Made by a program: the position numbers and the translations under genes
Shown here: one piece after another, positions 8,443 to 17,012 of the stretch
Layout of the letters: each line of letters opens with the position of its first letter
How positions within the stretch are numbered: the first letter of the stretch is position 1
Assembly (NCBI RefSeq): GCF_002078015.1
Contig: NZ_LWBP01000002.1
Coordinates: 1-64,000 of the forward strand
Direction: 5' to 3'
From: Niastella populi
Lineage (GTDB): Bacteria > Bacteroidota > Bacteroidia > Chitinophagales > Chitinophagaceae
Length of the DNA: 64,000 nt
Notes under the pieces: generated by a model
Seen by the model: only the letters and a program-made list of their open reading frames with translations
Database searches by the model: none
Told to the model about the DNA's origin: nothing

Positions 8443-9116
8443 ATACAAACCAGCCACCAGACATGAGATATGCCTGTCCCTACTACCGCAAGTCCACCGG
8501 CAAGCAGGAACTAAGCCTGGAGGTACAGCAGGAAGCGGTACACAGCTTTTTGAGTGCTAAGAAGTGGCACGTCCTAAAAGAGTTTACGGAAGTTGAAAGC
8601 GGCAAAAAGCATACGAACCGGCCGCAATTATTAGAGGCCTTGGCTTATTGTCGAAAGCATAATGCCGTGCTGGTCATTGCCAAGCTGGATCGGCTGGCCA
8701 GAAATGTCGCCTTCATTTCCGGCCTGATGGAAAGCAAGGTGCAATTTGTCGCTACCGATTACCCGGATGCTTCCAAAACCATGCTGCATATGCTGGCGGT
8801 GTTTGCGGAATTTGAACGGGATCAAATAAGCATCCGCACCAAAGAAGGACTGCAGGCGGCAAAGAAGCGCGGGAGCGTCTTAGGCAAGCATGGGAAAGTG
8901 TTGGCGGAGAAGAATAAACGGGATGCCGATGCCTTTGCGAAACAACTCATTCCCACGTTTGAAGAATTGCGCAATATTGGGATCACCAGTGTGCGGAAAC
9001 TAGCGGATGAACTGAACCGGCGGAAAGTGCCGACATTTCATAATAAAGGGAAGTGGCATGGGAGAAGTGTGTGGAATACAATACACAGATTCAATAGTAT
9101 AAATGTGTATAATTGA
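8430..9116 (+). CDS. Serine recombinase (resolvase/invertase family), 228 aa
   Basis: Catalyses site-specific DNA strand exchange through a serine nucleophile. The N-terminal resolvase domain (about residues 13-150) shows YYRKSTGKQE with the catalytic Ser22, then AKLDRLARN and EFERDQISIRTKEGL, which carry the conserved Arg and Glu residues. The C-terminal 60 residues form a helix-turn-helix-like region ending HGRSVWNTIHR. At 228 residues it fits the small resolvase class. A second possible start is Met12 at 8463. Two near-identical 16-bp repeats lie at its start and 124 bp upstream, possible binding sites. Target element unknown. Confidence 0.85.
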   Translation: MPINDTNQPPDMRYACPYYRKSTGKQELSLEVQQEAVHSFLSAKKWHVLKEFTEVESGKKHTNRPQLLEALAYCRKHNAVLVIAKLDRLARNVAFISGLMESKVQFVATDYPDASKTMLHMLAVFAEFERDQISIRTKEGLQAAKKRGSVLGKHGKVLAEKNKRDADAFAKQLIPTFEELRNIGITSVRKLADELNRRKVPTFHNKGKWHGRSVWNTIHRFNSINVYN

Positions 9117-9250
9117 CAAAGTCGAAAGAAGCAAAAAATTGATCTTAGACATGAAATGACAAGAGACATCCTAGTAATAAAGTCATTTCTGTTATATTTG
9201 TTTTAACATTCTCAACACTTAAACCCATGAACTGATTCTACTTTTCTACA

Positions 9251-10186
9251 ATGAAAAGAGACCTTTTTGATTATTTAGTCTACTTACTCTCTCTGGTTGC
9301 GAGTATTACCGGCATTATTGGCTTTTATCAGATAGTTGGCCCCAGCCTCAACGATCAAGGTAAATGGGGTGTGATTTTTTTGGGGATACTTGTACTTTGG
9401 TTTATGGGCCACAATTTGTACCTTATATCGAAATATCGAAAAGATATACGATACAAAAATCTATTTGAAGATATAAATTTGGCATTTGCACATTTACATA
9501 AGATTAACAGATATTGCAATGCAATCAATGATGACAATTATGAATTGCATATTAAATTCATGTCGGAAATGTTAAAGGATGGTTTAGACGCTTTTGTAGG
9601 GGCTTTTTCTAACTTGACTAATTCTAAATGCGCAATCTGCATTAAATATGTTTCTGAAAATAGCAACAAAATGCTGGAAGTCTCAACATTTATTCGCGAT
9701 TCAACATCAAAAGCAAAAAGAATAAGTAAAGAGAGGGAAAAAACACAACACTTAGTAATACGTAATGATAACTTCAAGCTTATTATTGATTCTATTGCTA
9801 ATCGAAACCCAAGTTATAAAGGATATTATTTTTGCGGGAATCTACCACTCGAAGAACCTTTTTCCAATTCCAGGCTAGACGAGTGCCCCAATTGGCCTCC
9901 TAGAAAATTAAAAATCCGTTTTTTTGATAGAATTTACCGTCAATTAAGTTGGCCATTGGATTATAAATGTATAATCGTGGTACCTCTTCTTCCACTTGTT
10001 AAGGATGAGCAAACTATTGATGGGTTACGAGGGTTTTTATGTCTTGATTCACCAAAAGTTAATGCCTTTAATAGAAAAGTTGACACAGCAATTCTTCAAG
10101 GAATAGCTGATGGATTATATAATAAAATTGATATTCTCTTCAAACTGTTAAAAAAAGATGAGGAAAAAAATAAAAGGCAGAATTAA
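9251..10186 (+). CDS. Two-TM membrane protein with GAF-like cytoplasmic domain, 311 aa
   Basis: Two hydrophobic helices near the N terminus (about residues 8-30 and 37-60) are followed by a cytoplasmic part of about 245 residues. That part has the feel of a GAF-type sensory domain: a strand with KCAICIKYV, then later CIIVVPLLPL, GLRGFLCLDSP and an F(N)RKVDTAILQGIADGL helix. The GAF assignment comes from this pattern only and is tentative. The codon use is AT-rich like transferred DNA. It overlaps the next gene by 29 bp, so the two are probably translated together. Possible stress or defence sensor, but no function is shown. Confidence 0.6.
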   Translation: MKRDLFDYLVYLLSLVASITGIIGFYQIVGPSLNDQGKWGVIFLGILVLWFMGHNLYLISKYRKDIRYKNLFEDINLAFAHLHKINRYCNAINDDNYELHIKFMSEMLKDGLDAFVGAFSNLTNSKCAICIKYVSENSNKMLEVSTFIRDSTSKAKRISKEREKTQHLVIRNDNFKLIIDSIANRNPSYKGYYFCGNLPLEEPFSNSRLDECPNWPPRKLKIRFFDRIYRQLSWPLDYKCIIVVPLLPLVKDEQTIDGLRGFLCLDSPKVNAFNRKVDTAILQGIADGLYNKIDILFKLLKKDEEKNKRQN

Positions 10187-10541
10187 CTTCTCGCTCTTGA
10201 CTCCACTTATTTTAATAACAGACCTATTAAGAGAGATTTTTGGCCTTCATACTCGCCTACATGAAATAAAATATACAAAGTATAAGAATGCGTCAAAAGT
10301 AATAAAGATTATCATTATTCATGGTAATGACATTCCCACAGAATTTAAAGAGATAGATTCTTCGCAAAAAAAAGAGCTTGTAGAAAAATTTAATTCCTGC
10401 AAAAACACCTCGCCTCTAGAAGATTGGTCACTAATAGCTATCAATGATGAGAATGGAAATGTTAACACATTGCCAGCTCTGGTATTATCAGAAGAGCAAT
10501 CAAAAAAATTACAAAAAATAATTGCAAAGTATAATCTCTAA
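10158..10541 (+). CDS. Hypothetical protein overlapping the GAF-like gene, 127 aa
   Basis: Starts at the only Met in the frame (10158), inside the last 29 bp of the upstream gene, which implies translational coupling. Residues 10-30 (FSLLTPLILITDLLREIFGL) are hydrophobic enough for a membrane-associated helix. The rest is a small alpha/beta domain with VIKIIIIHG and WSLIAIND strands. I do not recognise the family. The coupled arrangement suggests the two products work together. Confidence 0.55.
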   Translation: MRKKIKGRINFSLLTPLILITDLLREIFGLHTRLHEIKYTKYKNASKVIKIIIIHGNDIPTEFKEIDSSQKKELVEKFNSCKNTSPLEDWSLIAINDENGNVNTLPALVLSEEQSKKLQKIIAKYNL

Positions 10542-10663
10542 TTTCTTAACTCTTTAAATCAATCCTTTGTCTCAATAATTTTCACGCCACTTAATTACTA
10601 TTGACTTAATCAGGTACCTCATAGTAGGGTAATATTAAAAAATTGCCACCTAAAAATAATACT

Positions 10664-10831
10664 ATGGGGTTTGTAGTTAGATTTATATCAATTACATCGC
10701 TGTCTGCATGTTTGGGCATCTGTATGTTAGATAACCTCATCAATCTTGGGATCATCATTTGGGGGATTTCATCTATTATATGCTTTATCATTTCATTCTT
10801 GCCAATGAAGAATTGGCTTTGTCTAGACTAA
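10664..10831 (+). CDS. Small membrane protein, 55 aa
   Basis: A short frame from the ATG at 10664 (a TTG at 10643 is also in frame) encoding two hydrophobic helices separated by a short polar turn and ending KNWLCLD. A strong intrinsic terminator begins 13 bp after the stop, which supports a transcribed gene. Small two-helix proteins are hard to assign, and it may be a third member of the membrane/GAF-like unit or an unrelated peptide. Confidence 0.4.
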   Translation: MGFVVRFISITSLSACLGICMLDNLINLGIIIWGISSIICFIISFLPMKNWLCLD

Positions 10832-10843
10832 ATATTTTTCTTT

Positions 10844-10869
10844 AAAAACCGAATTGATCGGTTTTTTTT
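10844..10869. terminator. Bidirectional intrinsic terminator
   Basis: AAAAACCG (10844-10851) pairs with CGGTTTTT (10859-10866), with seven or more T after the stem on the plus strand and five T on the minus. It separates the plus-strand small membrane gene from the convergent TraD-like gene. Confidence 0.8.
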
Positions 10870-10888
10870 ATAAAGTAATCCATTAACA

Positions 10889-12277
10889 TTAAAAGAGTTT
10901 CTTTTGAGGAAAGTTGTTTATAATATTTTCTTCCGACAGAACCTCAACCCCATTTTCCTGCTTCTTAAAATCTATCTCATATCTGCTTACTGTGTCTTCG
11001 ATTATTGCTTCCTTATTTGATTTCCCATACGGCTTTATCGCCACCGTCCTCGCACTAAACGGCTTGCTGGTGGCGCTATCTATTTGCATCTTTAAATACA
11101 TCGAATACTTCGGCAGGTTTACCAAATCGCTTTCAGTGAAAACGGGATAAAACTCTTTTGCCAAGCATTCGGCATCACTGGCACCAACACGAAAACAGAC
11201 CATCGTGCCAACGTTCCCGAATATGGCAGCCCGGATGTTTTCATCCAACTGTTCAAGGTACTGATGAGCTAAGAACAACGACAATGAGTACTTCCTACAC
11301 TCTGCCAATACCCCAATATATGCCTCGCTCAAAAAGCTGTGGCATTCATCGACATACAGATAAAACGGCCGTCTTGTTTCTACATCCTGCCCTGCCCTGG
11401 AAAGCGCACCAAGCTGGATGGCATTGACAAGCAGAGAACCCAACAAGGCGCTCGTGTCTTCACCCAGTCTGCCTTTGCTTAAATTGCAAATGAGCATGTT
11501 TCCTTCATCCATTATCTGCCGTATGTCAAAACTGGATGTTTGATGCCCGACCGTATTACGCAGCGGCGCGCTCGCCTGGAATACTCCCAGCTTGTTTAGG
11601 ATCGGGCTTATGGCTTCTGATCTGAATGCAGGCGCATACTTATCAAATTCCAAAAACCAGAAATCAAGCAAATGTTTGCTGCGTACGCGTGCCAGGATAT
11701 TGTTTCGGTATAGCTGGTTCGTTAAGAGCGGTTGAATGTCTAACAAGGTTCCTTGACCGAACTCTAGCAGGGTCATTAAACAATACCTAAGTATGTGCTC
11801 CAATCTCGGCCCCCAGGAATCCCACATTTTTTGGAATGTTGAAATGAGGCCGGAAGCAGCAAGGTGATATTGATCCGGCAGGATACCGGCTAGCGGATTA
11901 AAGGCAATAGCATATTCGGCAGGGTTGAAATAGATTACCTGCTGGGTGCGCCAGGAAGGAATATAGTGAAGCAAGTGTTCAGCGACGTCTCCATGAGGAT
12001 CTATTAGGCATATACCCTTCCCTTTCTCAATATCCGAAATAGCCATGTTCTCCAGTAAAGTGGATTTGCCAACGCCGCTTTTTCCGAGGCAATATAAATG
12101 GGCGAGACGGTCTTTATCCTTAATGTAAAAGGGACGGTGCATTCCTCTGAAATCAGTTATTCCAACTGGCGTAAGTGAAATGTCCGTACCATTTTTGGGT
12201 TCCACATTTATAAGGCTACCTATAAAGGCATGAGCACGTAAGAGAGACAGAATTGCTAACCAGCTACACCAAATCAT
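10889..12277 (-). CDS. TraD/VirD4-like coupling ATPase, 462 aa
   Basis: An AAA-type DNA-pumping ATPase of the type IV coupling/HerA-like group. Walker A is GKSGVGKS (residues 65-72). A DPHGD segment follows at about 93-97, and Walker B is FYLYVDE (305-311) followed by CHSF. The N terminus has one short hydrophobic stretch (residues 2-20), less than the two helices of full coupling proteins, so it may be truncated or soluble. The start overlaps the last 14 bp of the integrase gene, so both are likely in one transcript. No relaxase or mating-pair genes are visible, suggesting a mobilisable remnant. Confidence 0.8.
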   Translation of the reverse strand: MIWCSWLAILSLLRAHAFIGSLINVEPKNGTDISLTPVGITDFRGMHRPFYIKDKDRLAHLYCLGKSGVGKSTLLENMAISDIEKGKGICLIDPHGDVAEHLLHYIPSWRTQQVIYFNPAEYAIAFNPLAGILPDQYHLAASGLISTFQKMWDSWGPRLEHILRYCLMTLLEFGQGTLLDIQPLLTNQLYRNNILARVRSKHLLDFWFLEFDKYAPAFRSEAISPILNKLGVFQASAPLRNTVGHQTSSFDIRQIMDEGNMLICNLSKGRLGEDTSALLGSLLVNAIQLGALSRAGQDVETRRPFYLYVDECHSFLSEAYIGVLAECRKYSLSLFLAHQYLEQLDENIRAAIFGNVGTMVCFRVGASDAECLAKEFYPVFTESDLVNLPKYSMYLKMQIDSATSKPFSARTVAIKPYGKSNKEAIIEDTVSRYEIDFKKQENGVEVLSEENIINNFPQKKLF

Positions 12278-13160
12278 TCAACGGATGCTTGGTAATCTGA
12301 GATCGCAAATGTTGTGGGCTTGCGTATAAGTAGATCGTTGTCGTTTTTATGTCGCTATGCCCCATCATCTGCGAAAGGCTGTATATGTCGCAGCCTCCTT
12401 CGAGCATGAGCGTAGCGAAGGTGTGGCGGAGTTTGTGAATGGTGAACTTCAAGCCCGATGCGGCTCGCATTTCAGTGACAATGTGCTTTATCCCATCCTT
12501 TGTAATGCCACGGTTCAAGGTTAATGAGGTAAAGAACTCAGGACACGTCTTATTGAGCCGTTTCCGTTCATCTAAGTAACGCTTCAAGGTTTGCGCTAAA
12601 GCCAAACTCATCGGCACTATTCTGTCTTTGCTTCCCTTTCCCTGGTTAACAAATATGGTCAGATTTTCAATATCAACGTCTGTGTACTTTAGTTTCAGCA
12701 ATTCCTTGAACCGCAACCCTGCGAAAATGAACATTGAAAACATCGCATGGTTCCTATACCGAACGAACCGGTACTTATAGGGATAATTAAAAACAACCTC
12801 CAACAACCGCAACGCATTTTGCTTTGTAAACTTGTTCGGCAACCGCTTTTCAAGCTTGGGAACTTCAATATCTCCAACCGGGCTGCTTTTCAAATATCCT
12901 TCTGCCTGGCACCAGCGGAAAAACACGACAAACGTCTTGTGGTAAATAATAAAGGTATTGGCCTTCCATTGGCGTTTTGTTCGGCCATAGAACAAGAAGG
13001 AGCGGACATTTTCATTCGTTACATCCTCAATCTTCTCGACTGCTGCCCACTGGCAATAAAACTGAATAACCTGTCGATACCGTTTGATTGTTTCTTTTGA
13101 ATAACCCCGTATGAATAACGAATAATCATAAAACCTTTCTGCTAAGAGCTTAATATCCAT
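12264..13160 (-). CDS. Tyrosine recombinase/integrase, 298 aa
   Basis: Site-specific recombinase with an N-terminal SAM-like core-binding domain (about residues 1-90) and a catalytic domain. Visible catalytic residues: Arg in FAGLRFKELL, the HKLRHTF block, the His of MMGHSDIKTT and the Tyr of TIYLYASP. The ATG at 13160 (MDIKLLAERF) is preferred because the frame extending to 13331 would read through the tRNA exon and intron. The gene ends 14 bp inside the TraD-like gene. Its 5' end lies 37 bp from the 3' end of tRNA-Thr, the classic position for an integrase of a tRNA-targeting element. Confidence 0.9.
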   Translation of the reverse strand: MDIKLLAERFYDYSLFIRGYSKETIKRYRQVIQFYCQWAAVEKIEDVTNENVRSFLFYGRTKRQWKANTFIIYHKTFVVFFRWCQAEGYLKSSPVGDIEVPKLEKRLPNKFTKQNALRLLEVVFNYPYKYRFVRYRNHAMFSMFIFAGLRFKELLKLKYTDVDIENLTIFVNQGKGSKDRIVPMSLALAQTLKRYLDERKRLNKTCPEFFTSLTLNRGITKDGIKHIVTEMRAASGLKFTIHKLRHTFATLMLEGGCDIYSLSQMMGHSDIKTTTIYLYASPQHLRSQITKHPLNDLV

Positions 13161-13196
13161 GCTTGCACACTCTCTATCTCCGCAGTGCTTTTCTTG

Positions 13197-13450
13197 AGCC
13201 GTTGGCCGGGATTGAACCGGCGACCTCCCCCTTCGCTTGTACCTCTTCTTCACATATTCAAGAGGGCTAGACTGTATCTTTTTCCCTTTCAGGAAACCCT
13301 TGTCAGTCGTTCGGGCGGATATATCCGCCACGGTCTTGGCCTATCCAGGCTATTGACCGTAATTCGGGATTCATCAGAACATTGCTATTCGGATGGGCAG
13401 GGATTGTGCGTCCCACCATGGGGGTGCTCTACCAACTGAGCTACAACGGC
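13197..13450 (-). tRNA. tRNA-Thr(GGU), split by a group I intron
   Basis: On the minus strand, exon 1 (13450-13415, 36 nt) gives acceptor GCCGTTG, D arm GCTC...GAGC, anticodon stem CCCCC and loop ATGGT. Exon 2 (13233-13197, 37 nt) gives AA, stem GGGGG, AGGTC, T arm GCCGG-TTCAATC-CCGGC, acceptor CAACGGC and discriminator T. Joined, the exons make a complete 73-nt cloverleaf with anticodon GGU (Thr). CCA is not encoded. The interruption falls exactly after U36, a position used by group I introns in other bacterial tRNAs. Confidence 0.93.
13234..13414 (-). ncRNA. Group I self-splicing intron in tRNA-Thr, 181 nt, no ORF
   Basis: Read 5'-3' on the minus strand, helices occur in group I order: P4 ACGGTC (13360-13355) with GACCGT (13335-13330); P5 GCCT/AGGC inside it; P6 GGCGGAT/ATCCGCC (13329-13314); P7 GACTG (13308-13304) with CAGTC (13274-13270), the latter inside AAGATACAGTCT, close to the conserved S element; P8 between them; P9 CCTCTT/AAGAGG (13265-13242). 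The intron ends in G and the upstream exon ends in U, as required. P3 is weak (about AATCCC with GGGTTT) and P1 is imperfect. It encodes no endonuclease. Confidence 0.85.
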
Positions 13451-13818
13451 ATGCATAATTCACATATCGCCCGCTACCAGTTTTGCGCTGGTAGTAGTAG
13501 CGATGTCGCATTTTTCGTCATTTTCTCTTTATTTGACAAGGAATATTCATTTTACCAATACTCCGTGTTTATTACCATTAAACACTAACGTACCAATTTC
13601 TAAAAATCACTTGGAAACAAAGGGAAAAATGAGAAACATGCTTCAGATATATATACCGTTGGAACTACCTGTTTATGTCGGATATATCTTTTAAAAAAAT
13701 ATACAAAAAGTAGCTGCGAAAGATATGTTATTTGTAAGGTAACAGGCTGGTTTAACTCTATTACATTTTTTGTGTTTTATAAAGTACCTACAAAGCAATC
13801 ACGCAATACATAAATAAT
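13451..13818. other. Intergenic region upstream of tRNA-Thr
   Basis: No gene recognised. A hairpin CTACCAG/CTGGTAG lies at about 13474-13494, and the tRNA promoter is expected in this stretch on the minus strand. The rest is AT-rich with no repeat noticed. Confidence 0.4.
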
Positions 13819-14362
13819 TCAAATCTTTTTCACGACCACATTTTTTATAAAGGCTTTTTCAGGGCCCCATGCCCGAAAGCCGATCGAACCGTATTCAGGG
13901 GTAAGGGAAAATGGCATATAACTACTTTGATCTTTATTATTCTCATCTTTATAATCGAACTTAAACATAAATACACCAGCGGGTATTACCCAAATGCGAT
14001 CAAAAATCCTCCTTCTTTTCAGAAATATTTTTATATTAACTGTACTCTTATCACAAGAAATCTCGCACTTGTACCATGAATCAACTTTTACCGGTTCATC
14101 AAAAACCATATTGACGTCTTTAGGTTGCCATACCTTCCATCCTCCATTTATATATAAATGAGGCCCAATGCCACTCCGTTTTATCTGTAGCATGCCGTAT
14201 TGCGCAAGATCATTAGCTCTTATAATAATTCCTAGTCCACCATCATCATTTGTTCCCCAATTAGCAATTTGGAAATCAAAAGATAATTTATAGTTGTTCC
14301 AATTAAGGATATCTGAATAGATAAAGCCTGTACTTGCATCGGTAATTTCATAAGCACCCTTT
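13819..14362 (-). pseudogene. Lectin-like membrane protein, C-terminal part (split by IS21 element)
   Basis: This is the 3' part of a gene whose 5' part lies at 17061-17322. Removing the element and one copy of the 5-bp duplication gives 262 + 539 = 801 nt, an intact frame of 266 codons. This part encodes a concanavalin/DUF1080-like beta sandwich: WNNYKLSFDFQ, GGLGIIIRANDL, a WYKCEIS strand and the closing YGSIGFRAWG...IKNVVVKKI. Such domains bind or cleave glycans. The gene has been recently inactivated, as the frame is otherwise clean. Confidence 0.85.
14358..14362. repeat. Target site duplication, left copy
   Basis: CCTTT directly before the left end of the IS21-like element, identical to 17061-17065. 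Confidence 0.85.
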
Positions 14363-14460
14363 TGTGATCGGCAATTAACAATGCATAGAAATTAGCAATT
14401 AAGGATGTAGAAGTTCGGCAAATAAGGATGCATAATTTCGGCAAACAGGAATGCATGACA
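14363..14460. repeat. IS21 left terminal inverted repeat and internal iterated sites
   Basis: The terminal repeat spans 14363-14410. Further units starting CGGCAA at about 14415 and 14438 continue the series towards istA, at spacing near 23 bp. Confidence 0.8.
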
Positions 14461-14510
14461 ATCAATAACAATAATTCCATATTTGAGTGCCATAAAAGGG
14501 CAAGAAAAAT

Positions 14511-16067
14511 ATGGATAAAACAATTAATGATTGGATCATGTATTACGAAATTCAAAGATTACTACGAGAAGGATGTAGCCAGAACGCAGTTGCTAAAGCC
14601 ATCAACATGGATCCCCGTACCGTAAAAAGGTATGCAAGGATGAGTGAAGCTGATTTTACGGCAGAGTTGGAAAAAAGAAGCATTAGGCCCCGTTTGTTAA
14701 ATCTCTACGAAGGGTTCATTAAAGACAAGCTAACCCAAAGCCCAGCAGCCAGTGCTGCACAGGTGCACGATTGGTTGAAAGAACATCATCCTGATTTTCC
14801 TCTTGTAGCTCCCAGGACCGTGTATAATTTTGTAATGAATGTAAGGCAGAAGTATGGTATTGCAAAGGAAGAAACAACGCGTCAATATTTTGCAGTAGAG
14901 GAACTGCCATATGGTTTTCAAGGCCAGGCTGATTTTGGTCAGTATATCATGCGTCATGCAGAAAAGAAGCGTAAAAAAGTTTACTTCTTTGCAATGATGT
15001 TATCACGTTCACGTATGAAGTTCCTTCGTTTCTCTGAAACCCCTTTCACTACTGTTTCTGCCATTGATGCACATGAAGAAGCCTTTGAGTTTTTTAAAGG
15101 CATTCCAGAAGAAGTTGTGTATGATCAGGACCGGCTGTTTTTGATAGATGAACGCCTGGGTGATTTATTAATGACACAGGATTTTAAAACCTATGTTTTT
15201 GAACAGGATTTTCAAGTTCACTTTTGTAGAAAATCGGATCCTGAAAGTAAGGGCAAAGTAGAAAATGTGATAAAGTACGTGAAGCAGAACTTTCTATATG
15301 GCAGGGTCTATTATGACATTGATACATTGCAAGTACAAGCCCTGCAGTGGCTGCAGCGTACTGGTAATGGAATGCCGCATACTACCACACGTAAGATACC
15401 TTTGCAGGAATGGATGATTGAACAAACTCATCTAAGGTCATGGTGCACTGTAAAGTTACTCCCGTCTTACCTGGCCCGTTTTGTACGTAAGGATAATACG
15501 TTTTCCTACAATGGGAACTTCTATTCTGTCCCTAAAGGTACGTATAAGAAAAAAGACAGCATCGTGTTTGTATATCTGAAAGATGAAGAGCTACATATCC
15601 ACAACAATGATATGCAGCGATCATTTCTTTGCAAGCATACTATTATCGAAAGAAAGGGTCTTAAAATTATCAATGCCGATCATAAGCGTGATAAATCACA
15701 GAAGATAAATGACCTGATTGCAAGCACCGCAGCGCTGTTTTCAGACCCACAGCTGGCCACCCATTACTTTGAATTGATACGACAGGATAAAAAAAGGTAC
15801 CTGCGTGACCAGGTCCAGGCTATACGTGACCTTGTACAAGGTCGTAATAAGGCGCTGGTGGCAGAGGTGCTTCAGAAATGTGTTGCAGAACGTTTTTTAA
15901 GCGCGGGCATGTTTAAGGAGCTCTTATCGCTGTTTGAAGCGGAAAACAGGCACGCTGATGGCGGAGAAGCCAAAATCATATTGCTTGACCCTGATAACAC
16001 CTTAAAAGCCCAGATACAACCCGATAAAAGTGATCTGGATGCATATGAACAAGCTTTTAGCAGTTAA
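14511..16067 (+). CDS. istA: IS21-family transposase IstA, 518 aa
   Basis: DDE transposase that cuts and joins the element ends. An N-terminal helix-turn-helix (about residues 10-45, with MDPRTVKRYARMSE) recognises the ends. The RNase H-like catalytic core begins near residue 135 with QGQADFGQY (first Asp); the second Asp lies in EEVVYDQDR and the Glu in SKGKVENVIKYVK. A beta-rich C-terminal domain and a basic helix follow. Length fits the family. Codon use is AT-rich. The ATG at 14511 follows the iterated end repeats directly, and istB begins 116 bp after its stop. Confidence 0.93.
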   Translation: MDKTINDWIMYYEIQRLLREGCSQNAVAKAINMDPRTVKRYARMSEADFTAELEKRSIRPRLLNLYEGFIKDKLTQSPAASAAQVHDWLKEHHPDFPLVAPRTVYNFVMNVRQKYGIAKEETTRQYFAVEELPYGFQGQADFGQYIMRHAEKKRKKVYFFAMMLSRSRMKFLRFSETPFTTVSAIDAHEEAFEFFKGIPEEVVYDQDRLFLIDERLGDLLMTQDFKTYVFEQDFQVHFCRKSDPESKGKVENVIKYVKQNFLYGRVYYDIDTLQVQALQWLQRTGNGMPHTTTRKIPLQEWMIEQTHLRSWCTVKLLPSYLARFVRKDNTFSYNGNFYSVPKGTYKKKDSIVFVYLKDEELHIHNNDMQRSFLCKHTIIERKGLKIINADHKRDKSQKINDLIASTAALFSDPQLATHYFELIRQDKKRYLRDQVQAIRDLVQGRNKALVAEVLQKCVAERFLSAGMFKELLSLFEAENRHADGGEAKIILLDPDNTLKAQIQPDKSDLDAYEQAFSS

Positions 16068-16183
16068 TTACTCGTGATCCCAGAAGATGGCCGCAAAATC
16101 AACTTGCGTTGGTAGCGGCCCTCTTTGTTTACAATGTATGCCTCATTTACCTCTCTATTTTTTAATCAAACAATACAAAACAA

Positions 16184-16939
16184 ATGAACGTCAAAAACAG
16201 AATCGCCAGCCATTGCAAGTACTTAAGGTTAAATGCAATCGGGGAACAGATACAATCGCTTGCAGATAATGCATCGCATGAAGGCATTAGCTATTTAGAT
16301 TTTGCTGCCAGGATGTTGGAAGTAGAAATCAAACACCGCCAGGATCGAGAGATGTTAAACAAGATACGTATTGCGCGACTACCGGTTAACTATGACCTGA
16401 AGCATTATGATTGCACTGCAGTGGAAGGCATGCCTGGCAGCCGGTTGGAACAGCTTAAAGAATTAACCTGGCTTGATCAGAACTTTAGCCTTGTTATCAT
16501 GGGACCTAATGGGATCGGAAAAACAATGCTCGCGGCGGGATTGTGTTACCACGCTATAGAAGCAGGGTACAGGGCCTATTTTAGAACAATGGAGGATATT
16601 ATGACTATACTCAAAACCAAAGGTATCTCTAAAGTTGCTATGACCGATTACAGGAGGCTTTGTAAAGCACATTTTATCGTTATTGATGACATTATGATGA
16701 TCTCCATTGCCAGAAACGAAGCCAACGCCTTTTTTCATTTTATCAATGCCCTGCATGAAAAAGTATCCTTTGTCATTACCACCAATAAATCACCCAAAGA
16801 ATGGGTGGAAACCATCGGAGACGAGGTCATCACTACCTCTATTCTGGACCGCTTACTGTACCGTTGTGAAATCATCAAACTTTCTGGAGAAAGTTACCGC
16901 CTCAAGAATAGAAAAACAATCTTTGGAAAAGCAAAGTAA
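16184..16939 (+). CDS. istB: IS21-family helper ATPase IstB, 251 aa
   Basis: AAA+ ATPase of the DnaC/IstB group that assists IstA in target choice. Walker A is GPNGIGKTMLA (about residues 107-117) and Walker B is FIVIDDI (about 165-171). The N-terminal 90 residues are helical with the LDFAARMLEVEIKHRQDRE segment usual for IstB. It lies downstream of istA in the same orientation and ends 121 bp before the right end of the element. The long form is intact. Confidence 0.92.
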   Translation: MNVKNRIASHCKYLRLNAIGEQIQSLADNASHEGISYLDFAARMLEVEIKHRQDREMLNKIRIARLPVNYDLKHYDCTAVEGMPGSRLEQLKELTWLDQNFSLVIMGPNGIGKTMLAAGLCYHAIEAGYRAYFRTMEDIMTILKTKGISKVAMTDYRRLCKAHFIVIDDIMMISIARNEANAFFHFINALHEKVSFVITTNKSPKEWVETIGDEVITTSILDRLLYRCEIIKLSGESYRLKNRKTIFGKAK

Positions 16940-17012
16940 AAACCGATAATTTTGGCAAATAGTCATGCACCTGTTCCCTTTTAAAATTATGCACATATCC
17001 CGCCACATCATA

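Noticed and set aside
12255-12285. tRNA-like words (GTGTAGCTGGTTAGCA on the minus strand) at the integrase/TraD overlap
   Set aside because: Only a D-arm-like piece is present; no anticodon arm or T arm can be formed, and the bases encode the start of the TraD-like protein.
13161-13331. N-terminal extension of the integrase frame
   Set aside because: It reads through the tRNA 3' exon and intron; the conserved domain begins right after the ATG at 13160.
14232-14555. Minus-strand frame of 107 codons
   Set aside because: It runs out of the split lectin-like gene across the IS21 end repeats in a different frame from the true gene.
16087-16269. Short frame between istA and istB
   Set aside because: It overlaps the istB start in another frame and has no features beyond a chance frame.
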